Source: JAKFWF01 sp963741505 (lineage in GTDB: Bacteria > Pseudomonadota > Alphaproteobacteria > Rhizobiales > Hyphomicrobiaceae). From it: DNA of 64,000 bases. Below, in pieces: positions 53,740-61,294 of this stretch (the first letter of the stretch is position 1; every line of letters starts with the position of its first letter). Under the pieces are notes generated by a model, which saw nothing but the letters and a program-made list of their open reading frames with translations, searched no databases and had not been told where the DNA came from. The stretch is taken from positions 62,001 through 126,000 of the forward strand of contig CAVUIJ010000021.1 of assembly GCA_963741505.1 (NCBI GenBank). The letters run 5' to 3'. The translations under genes and the position numbers were made by a program.

Positions 53740-53973
53740 ATGAGTATGCACGGGCGCAAGACGGTGCAGGAGGCCAAGCTTCGAAGGCTGGCGGCGGGCT
53801 TGTTTGTCGCGGACTTGGGCATGGGCGTGCTCCTTCGGCGAAGACACCTCCCTCTTCCACCGTCACTCGCACATGAGGTGGGAGCGCCGACATTCGAGCT
53901 TTTCTTTCGTCCTTTGGTTCGGGATATTGACGTGCATCCGACAACCTTCTTGGTCGTGGTAATTCATGTTTGA
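53740..53973 (+). CDS. Candidate small ORF leading into ycaO (77 aa)
   Basis: MSMHGRKTVQEAKLRRLAAG at the start, then GLFVADLGMGVLLRRRHLPL and a C-terminus RDIDVHPTTFLVVVIHV. Its stop overlaps the ycaO start by eight bases (ATGTTTGA), and ycaO has no ribosome site of its own, which favours coupled translation. It could be a leader-type peptide of the RiPP-like cluster, but the sequence carries no known precursor motif. The alternative minus-strand ORF 53634-53822 (62 aa, with an AGGAG site) competes for the same DNA. The rest of 53636-53739 shows no gene. Confidence 0.3.
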   Translation: MSMHGRKTVQEAKLRRLAAGLFVADLGMGVLLRRRHLPLPPSLAHEVGAPTFELFFRPLVRDIDVHPTTFLVVVIHV

Positions 53974-55198
53974 ATTCGCTGAATTTGGAACGGGAAACAA
54001 GACCTACCGCCGCGGCACTCACCGGGCCGTGGCGCCGGACCAGACAATCGCTCGCGTGCGGCCATTGATGGCGGCGTTCGGCATTACCCGGGTCGCCAAC
54101 CTCACCGGCCTCGATCGCACCGGCATTCCGGTGGTCATGGTCTGTCGGCCGAACGCTCGTTCGAGTGCGATCTTCCATGGCAAAGGCATCGATGTCGCCG
54201 CAGCCAAAGCCTCTGCCATCATGGAGGCGATCGAGACCTGGCATGCCGAACACATCTCGCTGCCGCTTCGCTTCGGCAGCACCGCCGATCTTGCTGTTTC
54301 ACTCAAGGTCGTCGATGTCGATCGCCTGCCACGCCTCCCGGAGAGCAGATTTGACAGCAATCTGCCGATGCTCTGGGTCGAGGGCCATGACCTGATCGGG
54401 AACCACCAGATGTGGGTGCCGTTCGAGACCGTCCACGCCAACTCGGCAATCCCGGGCCCGCCGGGCAGCGGCTGCTTTTCGGCGAGTACCAATGGGCTGG
54501 CTTCTGGCAACCAACACCTCGAAGCGGTGAGCCACGCGCTGTGCGAGGTGATCGAACGCGACGCTACGAGCCTGTGGCATCGCATGCATCCGGCGCTTCA
54601 GGACAGCACTCGCCTTGATCTTGCAACGGTTGATGACGAGAGCTGTCGCGACCTACTCGGGCGGCTTGCGGCGGCCGAGATCGAGGTCGCAGTCTGGGAG
54701 ACGACCAGCGACGTCGGCGTGCCGGCGTTCCAAAGTCTGTTGGTGGATCGCACTGGCGAGATCGACCACATCGGCTCCGGTGCCGGCTGTCATCCGGTGC
54801 GCGAAATCGCCCTATTGCGTGCACTTACCGAGGGCGCACAAGTCCGCACGACCTACGTCGTCGGTTCGCGGGAGGACATCCTGCACACCGACTATCTTCC
54901 ATCGACGCTCGACAGACGCGGCCGACGCGCCCGTGCCCTCATGCAATCGGTTGCGAGCTCGCGCGATTTTCGGGCGATCGGCCGCTTCGAGTTCGAAACG
55001 TTCGAGAGCGAGGTTGCCTGGCTGTTGCAGCGCTTGCGCAATGTGGGTGTAGAGCAGGCCGTTGCAATCGACCTTTCGCGGTCCGAATTCGGCATCCCCG
55101 TGGTCCGGCTCGTGGTCCCCGGTCTCGAAGGCTCTGACCATCATGCGGGCTATACCCCTGGCGCGCGGGCACGCGCAATCGCGGAGCGGCGACCATGA
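53966..55198 (+). CDS. ycaO: YcaO-domain protein (ATP-dependent peptide-backbone cyclodehydratase/thioamidation type)
   Basis: 410 residues. YcaO enzymes activate a peptide amide oxygen with ATP to form azolines, amidines or thioamides. All three ATP/Mg motifs are present: AAAKASAIMEAIETWHAEH (Ser83, Glu87, Glu90), SHALCEVIERDATSLWHR (Glu194, Glu197, Arg198) and REIALLRALTEGAQVRT (Glu289, Gln292). The C-terminus ends AERRP and lacks the PxPxP tail of azoline-forming cyclodehydratases. That fits the TfuA-partnered thioamide branch. The stop overlaps the tfuA start (ATGA). No E1-like or Ocin-ThiF partner is nearby. Confidence 0.9.
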   Translation: MFEFAEFGTGNKTYRRGTHRAVAPDQTIARVRPLMAAFGITRVANLTGLDRTGIPVVMVCRPNARSSAIFHGKGIDVAAAKASAIMEAIETWHAEHISLPLRFGSTADLAVSLKVVDVDRLPRLPESRFDSNLPMLWVEGHDLIGNHQMWVPFETVHANSAIPGPPGSGCFSASTNGLASGNQHLEAVSHALCEVIERDATSLWHRMHPALQDSTRLDLATVDDESCRDLLGRLAAAEIEVAVWETTSDVGVPAFQSLLVDRTGEIDHIGSGAGCHPVREIALLRALTEGAQVRTTYVVGSREDILHTDYLPSTLDRRGRRARALMQSVASSRDFRAIGRFEFETFESEVAWLLQRLRNVGVEQAVAIDLSRSEFGIPVVRLVVPGLEGSDHHAGYTPGARARAIAERRP

Positions 55199-56571
55199 GC
55201 GCATGTGTCTTCGTCGGCCCGACGCTGCGGTGCGAGGATGTGGTGGCGGTTCTCGACGGCGCCATCTGCCTACCGCCGGCGGCGCAGGGCGACGTCTATC
55301 GGGCTGTTCGGCGCCACAGGCCGCGCGCGATCGGCGTCGTCGACGGCTTTTTCTGCGGCGCACCTTCGGTCTGGCACAAGGAAATCCTTTGGGCGCTGTC
55401 TGAAGGCGTTCACGTGTTCGGTAGCGCCAGCATGGGCGCGCTGCGGGCGGCCGAGCTGCATACATTTGGGATGCGCGGCGTCGGGCGGATCTTCGAAGCG
55501 TTCCGCGATGGCGAGCTAGAGGACGACGATGAGGTCGCCGTCGTGCACGGCCCGGCCGAGATGGGCTTCATCGCGGCCTCCGAGCCGATGGTCAACATTC
55601 GCGCGACACTGGCACGGGCCGAAGCCGTCGGCCAGCTGAGCCCCACGTCTCGCCGTTCTCTCGAGGCATTGGGCAAGTCGCTGTTCTTTCCCCACCGATT
55701 CTGGCCGACAATTCTTGACAGCGCATCTGCGCATGGGGTCGGGCAGGACGAGATCGCAGCATTGCGCGACTGGCTCCCGCACGGGCAAGTCGACCAGAAG
55801 CGCGAGGACGCTCTCGCGATGCTGCGCGCCATGCAGGATACGCTCAGCCGATCCGAGCCTTTCCAGCCGGCGTTTCGGTTCGAGCGAACCCATTTCTGGG
55901 ACGAGCTTGTGGAGCGCACTGCGAGCGCGGACGACGCGGGCATCGGCAACGATGAGAGCGCCGTCACACCTCGTGCTATCGTGGAAGAGCTTCGACTGGA
56001 GGGGCCGGAGGCCTATGACAGGGTCAAGGCGGGGGCACTTGTGCGATGGCTCGCGCAGGTCTTGATCCCACCTAAGCGACAAATGGCCGAACCAGAGGCT
56101 GTTCGGCAACGCCTTGTGCGGCTGCGGGGGGAGCAAGGCCTCTATAACCGCGCCGCACTCGATGCTTGGCTCGAAGGCAATAACCTCGACGAACCGTCGC
56201 TCGAGCGGCTGCTGGGGCGGGCGGTGAGAGCAGAGGCGGTGTTGACACATTCCCAGCCTTCGCTCGACGGTGCTCTTATCGACGAATTGCGCCTCACCGG
56301 CTCATACCCGGCACTTGCCAAGCGGGCACGTCAGAAGCAGGACGCACTTGTTGCACGCGGCATCGATGCGCTCCAGGGAAAGGCCATCGCCGATGATGCC
56401 GTCGCACTCAGGGCGTGGTTTTTTGCACAGCGTTTCGGCCGGCCAATGCCTGATGATGTTGCCGGCTTCGCACGCGAACTCGGCTTTGCCAGCCTCGCCG
56501 ATTTCGATAGCGCCCTGCGCCGCGAGCGGATATATTGCAGCTTGCAGACGAACACGCTGGCACGAATTTGA
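55195..56571 (+). CDS. tfuA: TfuA-domain protein, YcaO partner
   Basis: 458 residues. The TfuA core (residues 1-125) is unmistakable: SACVFVGPTLRCEDV, ICLPPAAQGDVYRAVRRHRP, AIGVVDGFFCGAPSVWHKEI, LWALSEGVHVFGSASMGALR and GVGRIFEAFRDGELEDDDEV. The C-terminal 300 residues are helical and of unknown role (AEAVGQLSPTSRRSLEALGK and onward). TfuA proteins assist YcaO in installing thioamides, as in thiovarsolin biosynthesis and methanogen methyl-coenzyme M reductase. Its ATG overlaps the ycaO stop, so the two are made together. The next gene begins 41 bp on. Confidence 0.92.
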   Translation: MSACVFVGPTLRCEDVVAVLDGAICLPPAAQGDVYRAVRRHRPRAIGVVDGFFCGAPSVWHKEILWALSEGVHVFGSASMGALRAAELHTFGMRGVGRIFEAFRDGELEDDDEVAVVHGPAEMGFIAASEPMVNIRATLARAEAVGQLSPTSRRSLEALGKSLFFPHRFWPTILDSASAHGVGQDEIAALRDWLPHGQVDQKREDALAMLRAMQDTLSRSEPFQPAFRFERTHFWDELVERTASADDAGIGNDESAVTPRAIVEELRLEGPEAYDRVKAGALVRWLAQVLIPPKRQMAEPEAVRQRLVRLRGEQGLYNRAALDAWLEGNNLDEPSLERLLGRAVRAEAVLTHSQPSLDGALIDELRLTGSYPALAKRARQKQDALVARGIDALQGKAIADDAVALRAWFFAQRFGRPMPDDVAGFARELGFASLADFDSALRRERIYCSLQTNTLARI

Positions 56572-56612
56572 GATAATGCGATTTCTGATGGGCGCGCATG
56601 CTCGGGTGAGCT

Positions 56613-57999
56613 ATGCAGGGCGTAGATCGAGGCATTAGGGGCACGCGGTTTCGGCTGTTTCCGCAGGCGCCATTCTTGCATCCGGGGAGACCGCCACAGG
56701 TCGTCACGATCGCTGCACCGCCAGGCTCGATCGGACCTGGACCTTCCGACGACCGCGCCTATCTTATTGATCCGATTGGCAAGCACGGTCCCTACGGCGT
56801 AGAGGCGCGGGCCATACGGAACGCCGCATCTCGACCTGCCGCCGTGGCGCGGACCGATCCGTCGGCCGGTACTGCCCGACGCCAACGGCCATTTCGATCA
56901 TATCCCCGTCGGCACGCCGGAATTCGAGCGTGCCCATGTGTTCGGGGCGATCCGGTTTGTGCTCGGAATCTGGGAGAACTATTTCGGTCGTCCCATCGAA
57001 TGGCACTTCGCCCGCCATTTCGACCGGCTCGAGGTGGTCATGCTGCCGGGCTTCGACAACGCCCATGTCGGCTACGGCTTCATGGAGGTCGGTGCGGCGC
57101 ACTTCGAGGATGGAACGGTCGAGCCATTCGCACTCAATTTCGATGTGATTGCGCACGAGTTCGGCCATCTCATCATCTACGGCACCTTGGGCGTACCGCA
57201 ACCGGAGACGCAGAGCGGGGAATATTTCGGCTTCCAGGAAGCCGCCGCCGATATCACGGCGCTGATCTCGGCACTGCACTTCGACACCATGATCGACGGT
57301 CTGCTCGAGGAAACCAGCGGCAATCTCTACACCTTCAACGAGTTGAGCCGTTTTGCCGAGATCTCGACCACCAAACAGATCCGCCTTGCCGCCAATTCGG
57401 TGAAGATGTCCGCGTTCGCGGCCGGCTGGGACGACGAGCATCTGCTGTCGCAGCCGTTGACCGGGGCGTTGTTCGACATCTTCATAGATATGTTCCAGGA
57501 GAACCTGGTGGCGCGTGGCCTGATCGAACGTGACGTTGCGGAACTGGCCCGCGTGATCGAGGGCAACCCCGGCAATGAAGTCCGCATACAGGCCGCATTC
57601 GACGCCGCCTACCCCGATGCGCGGCTCGAGTTCCGTGATGCGCTGATTGGGGCCCGCGACACGCTGGGGCGCCTGCTGGCGGCAGCCTGGCAGCGATTGT
57701 CGCCGGACTATTTCAGTTTTGTCGACGTCGGCGAAACGCTGCTCAAGGTCGATGCCGTCATGGCCGATGGCGGCCATCGGCGCGAGATCATCGAGAGCTT
57801 CGCTTGGCGGGAGATCGGCCGGGTCGCCATCGGCCCGCGCCGCAAGCCGCCGGACACGGCGAGCCACGCCTTCTCGGCGCGCACATTGGTACCAGAATTT
57901 CGGCATCGGCTGCCGAAAATGACATTCCGCGAGCAGATGGCGATTGCGCGAGGTGCATCGTTGAAGTTTGCCAACCAAAGGGAGCTGGACCATGGCTGA
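56613..57999 (+). CDS. Gluzincin (HExxH...ExxxD) metallopeptidase-like protein, frameshifted near N-terminus
   Basis: 461 residues when corrected. The zinc site is VIAHEFGHLIIYGTLG (His181, Glu182, His185), with a third ligand in FGFQEAAADITALISAL (Glu209, Asp213). That is the thermolysin-like HExxH + ExxxD arrangement. LTGALFDIFIDMFQENLVA lies in the C-terminal helical part. One extra base near 56801-56810 separates the N-terminal reading (VVTIAAPPGSIGPGPSDDRA, DPIGKHGPYG) from the rest (FDHIPVGTPEFERAHVFGAI). No signal peptide, so cytosolic. It follows tfuA and overlaps the repeat-protein gene by eight bases. A maturation or leader protease is plausible but unproven. Confidence 0.75.
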
Positions 58000-58564
58000 G
58001 ACACTGCTGTCGGTATCTGGAATAAAGATGTTCGGGCGAATTGTTGAGGATCTGACTGTTGTTCCTATCCCCGACCCCCCCGCGGCGGCGGCGACCCCAC
58101 ATCGACCGGAGAAGGGCGGCAATGAGTTCTTGAGGCTCCAATTATATTCCAAATCCAATCCAAGAATTGCTCGGATCTATGGATTCAGTTACGAAGGTCA
58201 CTATTACGACTTGCCCAAGCCCGCTCTGTTCATTGTCGACGGGGCCGGAACACTTGTGGTTGCGCCCGCTGGCGGCGTTAGCGATGTCGATGCCTCCGGT
58301 GTTTCGGCCAAGGAATGGGAATTGTCTTCGGTCACCCCTGCGAAGCCCGGTAGTCTCTATATGTGGGAATACGACAAGGGCGACTTCTCGATCCGCATGG
58401 ATGTCGAGACCGGACAATTGCAGGATATCCTGCTTGCCGCGACACTGCGTGGCGCATCGATGTCGAGCGGCGCCGATCTTAGGAGCGGTGCCGACTTGAG
58501 GAGTGGTGCCGATCTCAGGAGCGGCGCGGACTTGCGCAGTGGCGCCGACCTTCGCCGGCGCTAA
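57992..58564 (+). CDS. Hypothetical protein with five C-terminal SGADLR repeats; candidate YcaO-TfuA substrate
   Basis: 190 residues. The N-terminal part (MAETLLSVSGIKMFGRIVED, FLRLQLYSKSNPRIARIYGF, SYEGHYYDLPKPALFIVDGA, FSIRMDVETGQLQDILLAAT) looks like a folded beta-rich domain. The C-terminus, residues 159-188, is five perfect tandem copies of SGADLR followed by RR. The period of six distinguishes it from pentapeptide repeats. It overlaps the peptidase stop (ATGGCTGA) and has an AAGGGAG site. A leader-plus-multiple-core RiPP precursor is an attractive reading; a structural or membrane-binding repeat is the alternative. I do not recognise the family. Confidence 0.65.
   Translation: MAETLLSVSGIKMFGRIVEDLTVVPIPDPPAAAATPHRPEKGGNEFLRLQLYSKSNPRIARIYGFSYEGHYYDLPKPALFIVDGAGTLVVAPAGGVSDVDASGVSAKEWELSSVTPAKPGSLYMWEYDKGDFSIRMDVETGQLQDILLAATLRGASMSSGADLRSGADLRSGADLRSGADLRSGADLRRR
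58466..58555 (+). repeat. Five tandem 18-bp units encoding SGADLR
   Basis: Units at 58466, 58484, 58502, 58520 and 58538 encode identical hexapeptides, yet codons differ: Ser AGC/AGT, Gly GGC/GGT, Ala GCC/GCG, Asp GAT/GAC, Leu CTT/TTG/CTC, Arg AGG/CGC. No two units are identical in DNA. Amino-acid identity with synonymous divergence indicates an old array kept by selection on the peptide, not a recent slippage expansion. Confidence 0.9.
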
Positions 58565-58645
58565 GGGCCAGGGTCGAGTAAGGTGGCGCGAAATCTGATC
58601 GAAGGTTTGCCCATTGGTCAGTGGGTGAACGATTGCCACACCTAC

Positions 58646-59122
58646 TCACCCCTTGACCGATCGCCTGCCTCGCCAGCGCATATGAAGCTTGTCCTCGTCC
58701 TCGCCGACAACGCGAAAGCCCAGTCGGAGATAAAGGTCGAGCGCGGGATTGCCACGGATTACGTTGAGCGTGATCGGCTTGACCTTGTTGCGTGCCCGCT
58801 CCTGCAGCTCCTTGATCAGGCCTGTGCCCAATCCGCGATTGCGATAGCCGTCCATCAGGTGAATCTGATGCAAGTGGAAGCCGGTCGCGGTGTCCGAGAC
58901 CTGCATCCAGCCGATATCGAGTCCATCTTGGCGGATGATGCGCACTGTGGCGGGCTTGAAACCATTTTGTAGACTGGCAAGAACGCGATCCTCATCCCAT
59001 CGTCCAAGCTTCGTCAGCAACGGCCTAACGGACGCGAGATAAAGCCCGAGGGCAAACGCGTAGTCCCCTGATCGCGCACGCCGAAGCGAGACCCCGGAAT
59101 TCGAGTTGACACTTCTGGCCAT
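58646..59122 (-). CDS. GNAT family N-acetyltransferase
   Basis: 158-residue acetyl-CoA-dependent acetyltransferase. Motif A for acetyl-CoA binding is HLMDGYRNRGLGTGLIKELQ (RxxGxG/A), preceded by the strand DIGWMQVSDTATGFHLHQIH. Motif B is ITLNVIRGNPALDLYLRLGF with RVVGEDEDKLHMRW. Substrate unknown. The ATG at 59122 is used; a GTG one codon upstream is possible. It is convergent with the repeat-protein gene and divergent from the cyclase gene, so probably not part of the YcaO cluster. Confidence 0.88.
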   Translation of the reverse strand: MARSVNSNSGVSLRRARSGDYAFALGLYLASVRPLLTKLGRWDEDRVLASLQNGFKPATVRIIRQDGLDIGWMQVSDTATGFHLHQIHLMDGYRNRGLGTGLIKELQERARNKVKPITLNVIRGNPALDLYLRLGFRVVGEDEDKLHMRWRGRRSVKG

Positions 59123-59289
59123 CACATACCCGTGCTCACCCTTTGTGCCGCGCAGCTTAAGTCAAACGGCCTTTCTAGCGCCAGTCGAAGAGTTGTTGAG
59201 ACGCCGCCAATCCACGGCGACATTGCCACAGCAGGTCAAATGATGAGATAATGTTTGAGTGTAGACCGTATTGGCAGATTCGAGCCCCG

Positions 59290-61068
59290 ATGACGACGAA
59301 GGAGTTCCAAGATCCTCCATCCGCGCCCGGGCCACGCCGCAAAGTGGCGGCCGTCATGTTCGCCGATATGGTCGGGTACAGTCGGCGGCTCGAGACTGAC
59401 GAGGCGGTCAATTCCGAGCAGGTTGCCCGCTCGATCGAGTTATTCAGATCGCTCATCAGCCACTACGGCGGCAGTGTTGCCAATGTCGCCGGCGACGGCA
59501 TTCTGGCGTTGTTTGAGAACACCCATGACGCGCTGCGTTTCGCGCTCCAGATGCGTAGCGAGTTTCGCGACCAGGCGGTATGGTCCGACGGCCAGCCGAT
59601 CGAGTTCCGCATCGGCCTAAATCTCGGTGAAGTCACGGTCACCGACGCGAACGTGCAGGGCCATTGCGTGAACGTGGCGTCGCGACTGCAGGCCTTGGCC
59701 GAGCCCGGTGAAATACTGGTCGGTGAGCGAATTCGCTTGTCCATCGGCGATACGCCGGAGGTGTCCTTCAGATCGCTTGGCCACCCGCCGCTCAAGAACG
59801 TGAGCGAACCGATCGAGGTATTTGCCGTTGATCAATCGGCCACTCAATCCGAGTGGCCGATAGAGATACTGCGCAAACCACCACCGCCGGCGCCCGCACG
59901 TCACCCCTCGGTCGCGGTGCTGGCTTTGAGCAATCTATCTGGCGACCCTGCCAACGATCACCTTTGTGAAGGGATCGTCGAGGACGTGATTGCAAACCTG
60001 AGCCGCTTTCGCAGCCTGATGGTGATCGCGCGACACTCGGCGTTTTTGTTCAGTCTAAAGACCCATTCAGCACGCGAGATCGGCAACCGCCTCGGCGTGC
60101 GCTACCTTCTCGGCGGCAGTTTGCGACGAGCGGGCAAACGCCTGCGAATTTCGGTCGAACTGACGGATGCTGAATTGGAGAGCGTTCTATGGTCTGATCG
60201 CTTCGAAATCGGAATTGACGATCTGTTCGACCTGCAGGACGAGATCGCCGGCGCGGTTGCCTCGCGTCTCGCGGTCCAGATCGACTTTGCCCAGCAGAAG
60301 CAGGAGTCGCAATATCCACGCGACATGCGTGCCTATGGTCTGGTGCTGCGCGGCCAACAGTTGATCCTGCGCTTCACCAAGGAGGCCAATGCGCACGCCC
60401 GTCTACTGTTCGAAGAAGCGCTTGAAATGGCGCCGAATTACGGCCGCGCCTATAGCGGTCTGTCGCGCACGCACAACCTCGATTGGCGCTATTCGTGGTC
60501 TGCCGCGCCGGACGCATCACTGGAGGCCGCCGTCGATCTCGCGCGCAAAGCCATACTGCACGACCAGCTCGATGCCCGCGGGTTCGCAGAGCTGGGCTTT
60601 GCCAGGCTCTACCAGAAGCGCCACGAGGAATCGCTGACCGAGTATGGGCGGGCAATGGCACTCAACCCGAATGATGCTGACATCCTCGCCGAATACGCCG
60701 ACTCGCTCGTTTATGCCGGCCAGCCGGGGAGATCTATCGATCTCCTCGAAAAGGCGATGCGGCTCAATCCCTACTACCCGGACTGGTATCTGTGGTACCT
60801 CGCGGACGCCCACAATGCGATGGGAAATTCCGCCGAGGTAATCAGTGCGGTCCAGCGCATGCAGAACCCGGACGAGGGTCGAAGGCTCCTCGCAGCGAAC
60901 TACGCTCATCTCAACCTCATGGAGCAGGCCCGCGCCGAAGCGGGCAAGGTCATGCTGCTCCACCCAGGCTTCACGATCAGCCACTGGCGCCACCGGCCTC
61001 CTTACCGCGACAGTGCCATCCTCGAGCGTTATGTCGATGGCCTGCGCAAAGCCGGTCTTCCAGATTGA
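59290..61068 (+). CDS. Class III adenylate/guanylate cyclase with TPR-containing C-terminus
   Basis: 592 residues. The cyclase homology domain (residues of about 18-195) starts RKVAAVMFADMVGYSRRLET (first metal Asp) and includes GGSVANVAGDGILALFENTH (second metal Asp region), RIGLNLGEVTVTDANVQGHC and VNVASRLQALAEPGEILVGE. A TolB/OmpR-like linker domain (SVAVLALSNLSGDPANDHLC, IANLSRFRSLMVIARHSAF) follows. TPR units fill residues 380-590 (RLYQKRHEESLTEYGRAMAL, YAGQPGRSIDLLEKAMRLNP). This architecture is highly expanded in rhizobial and related genomes. The first possible ATG is at 59251; 59290 is also plausible and used here. Confidence 0.88.
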   Translation: MTTKEFQDPPSAPGPRRKVAAVMFADMVGYSRRLETDEAVNSEQVARSIELFRSLISHYGGSVANVAGDGILALFENTHDALRFALQMRSEFRDQAVWSDGQPIEFRIGLNLGEVTVTDANVQGHCVNVASRLQALAEPGEILVGERIRLSIGDTPEVSFRSLGHPPLKNVSEPIEVFAVDQSATQSEWPIEILRKPPPPAPARHPSVAVLALSNLSGDPANDHLCEGIVEDVIANLSRFRSLMVIARHSAFLFSLKTHSAREIGNRLGVRYLLGGSLRRAGKRLRISVELTDAELESVLWSDRFEIGIDDLFDLQDEIAGAVASRLAVQIDFAQQKQESQYPRDMRAYGLVLRGQQLILRFTKEANAHARLLFEEALEMAPNYGRAYSGLSRTHNLDWRYSWSAAPDASLEAAVDLARKAILHDQLDARGFAELGFARLYQKRHEESLTEYGRAMALNPNDADILAEYADSLVYAGQPGRSIDLLEKAMRLNPYYPDWYLWYLADAHNAMGNSAEVISAVQRMQNPDEGRRLLAANYAHLNLMEQARAEAGKVMLLHPGFTISHWRHRPPYRDSAILERYVDGLRKAGLPD

Positions 61069-61294
61069 GACTGCCCGTTGGGGGTGGATCTGAGACCATA
61101 CGTATCCAAGTGCTGGCCGCTCGATGAGACAGTGGAGGCAGCAGTCGGATTGACGAATGGGCCAGGCGAAGCAGGCCGCTTGCGCGCCGGGCTGAAGCGG
61201 TGCGAGTATGAAAATGAATAGACACAGAAGAACCGCCGGGAGAAGCGCACGGTCATCACCGAGCGGGTGAACAAGGCCCGAGGAGGAATCGCCA
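61069..61294. other. 226-bp intergenic region, no gene seen
   Basis: Separates the cyclase gene from the family-5 binding protein. No ORF with a ribosome site or recognisable product; no strong hairpin was noticed. It presumably contains the promoter of the downstream transport and peptidase genes. Confidence 0.4.
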
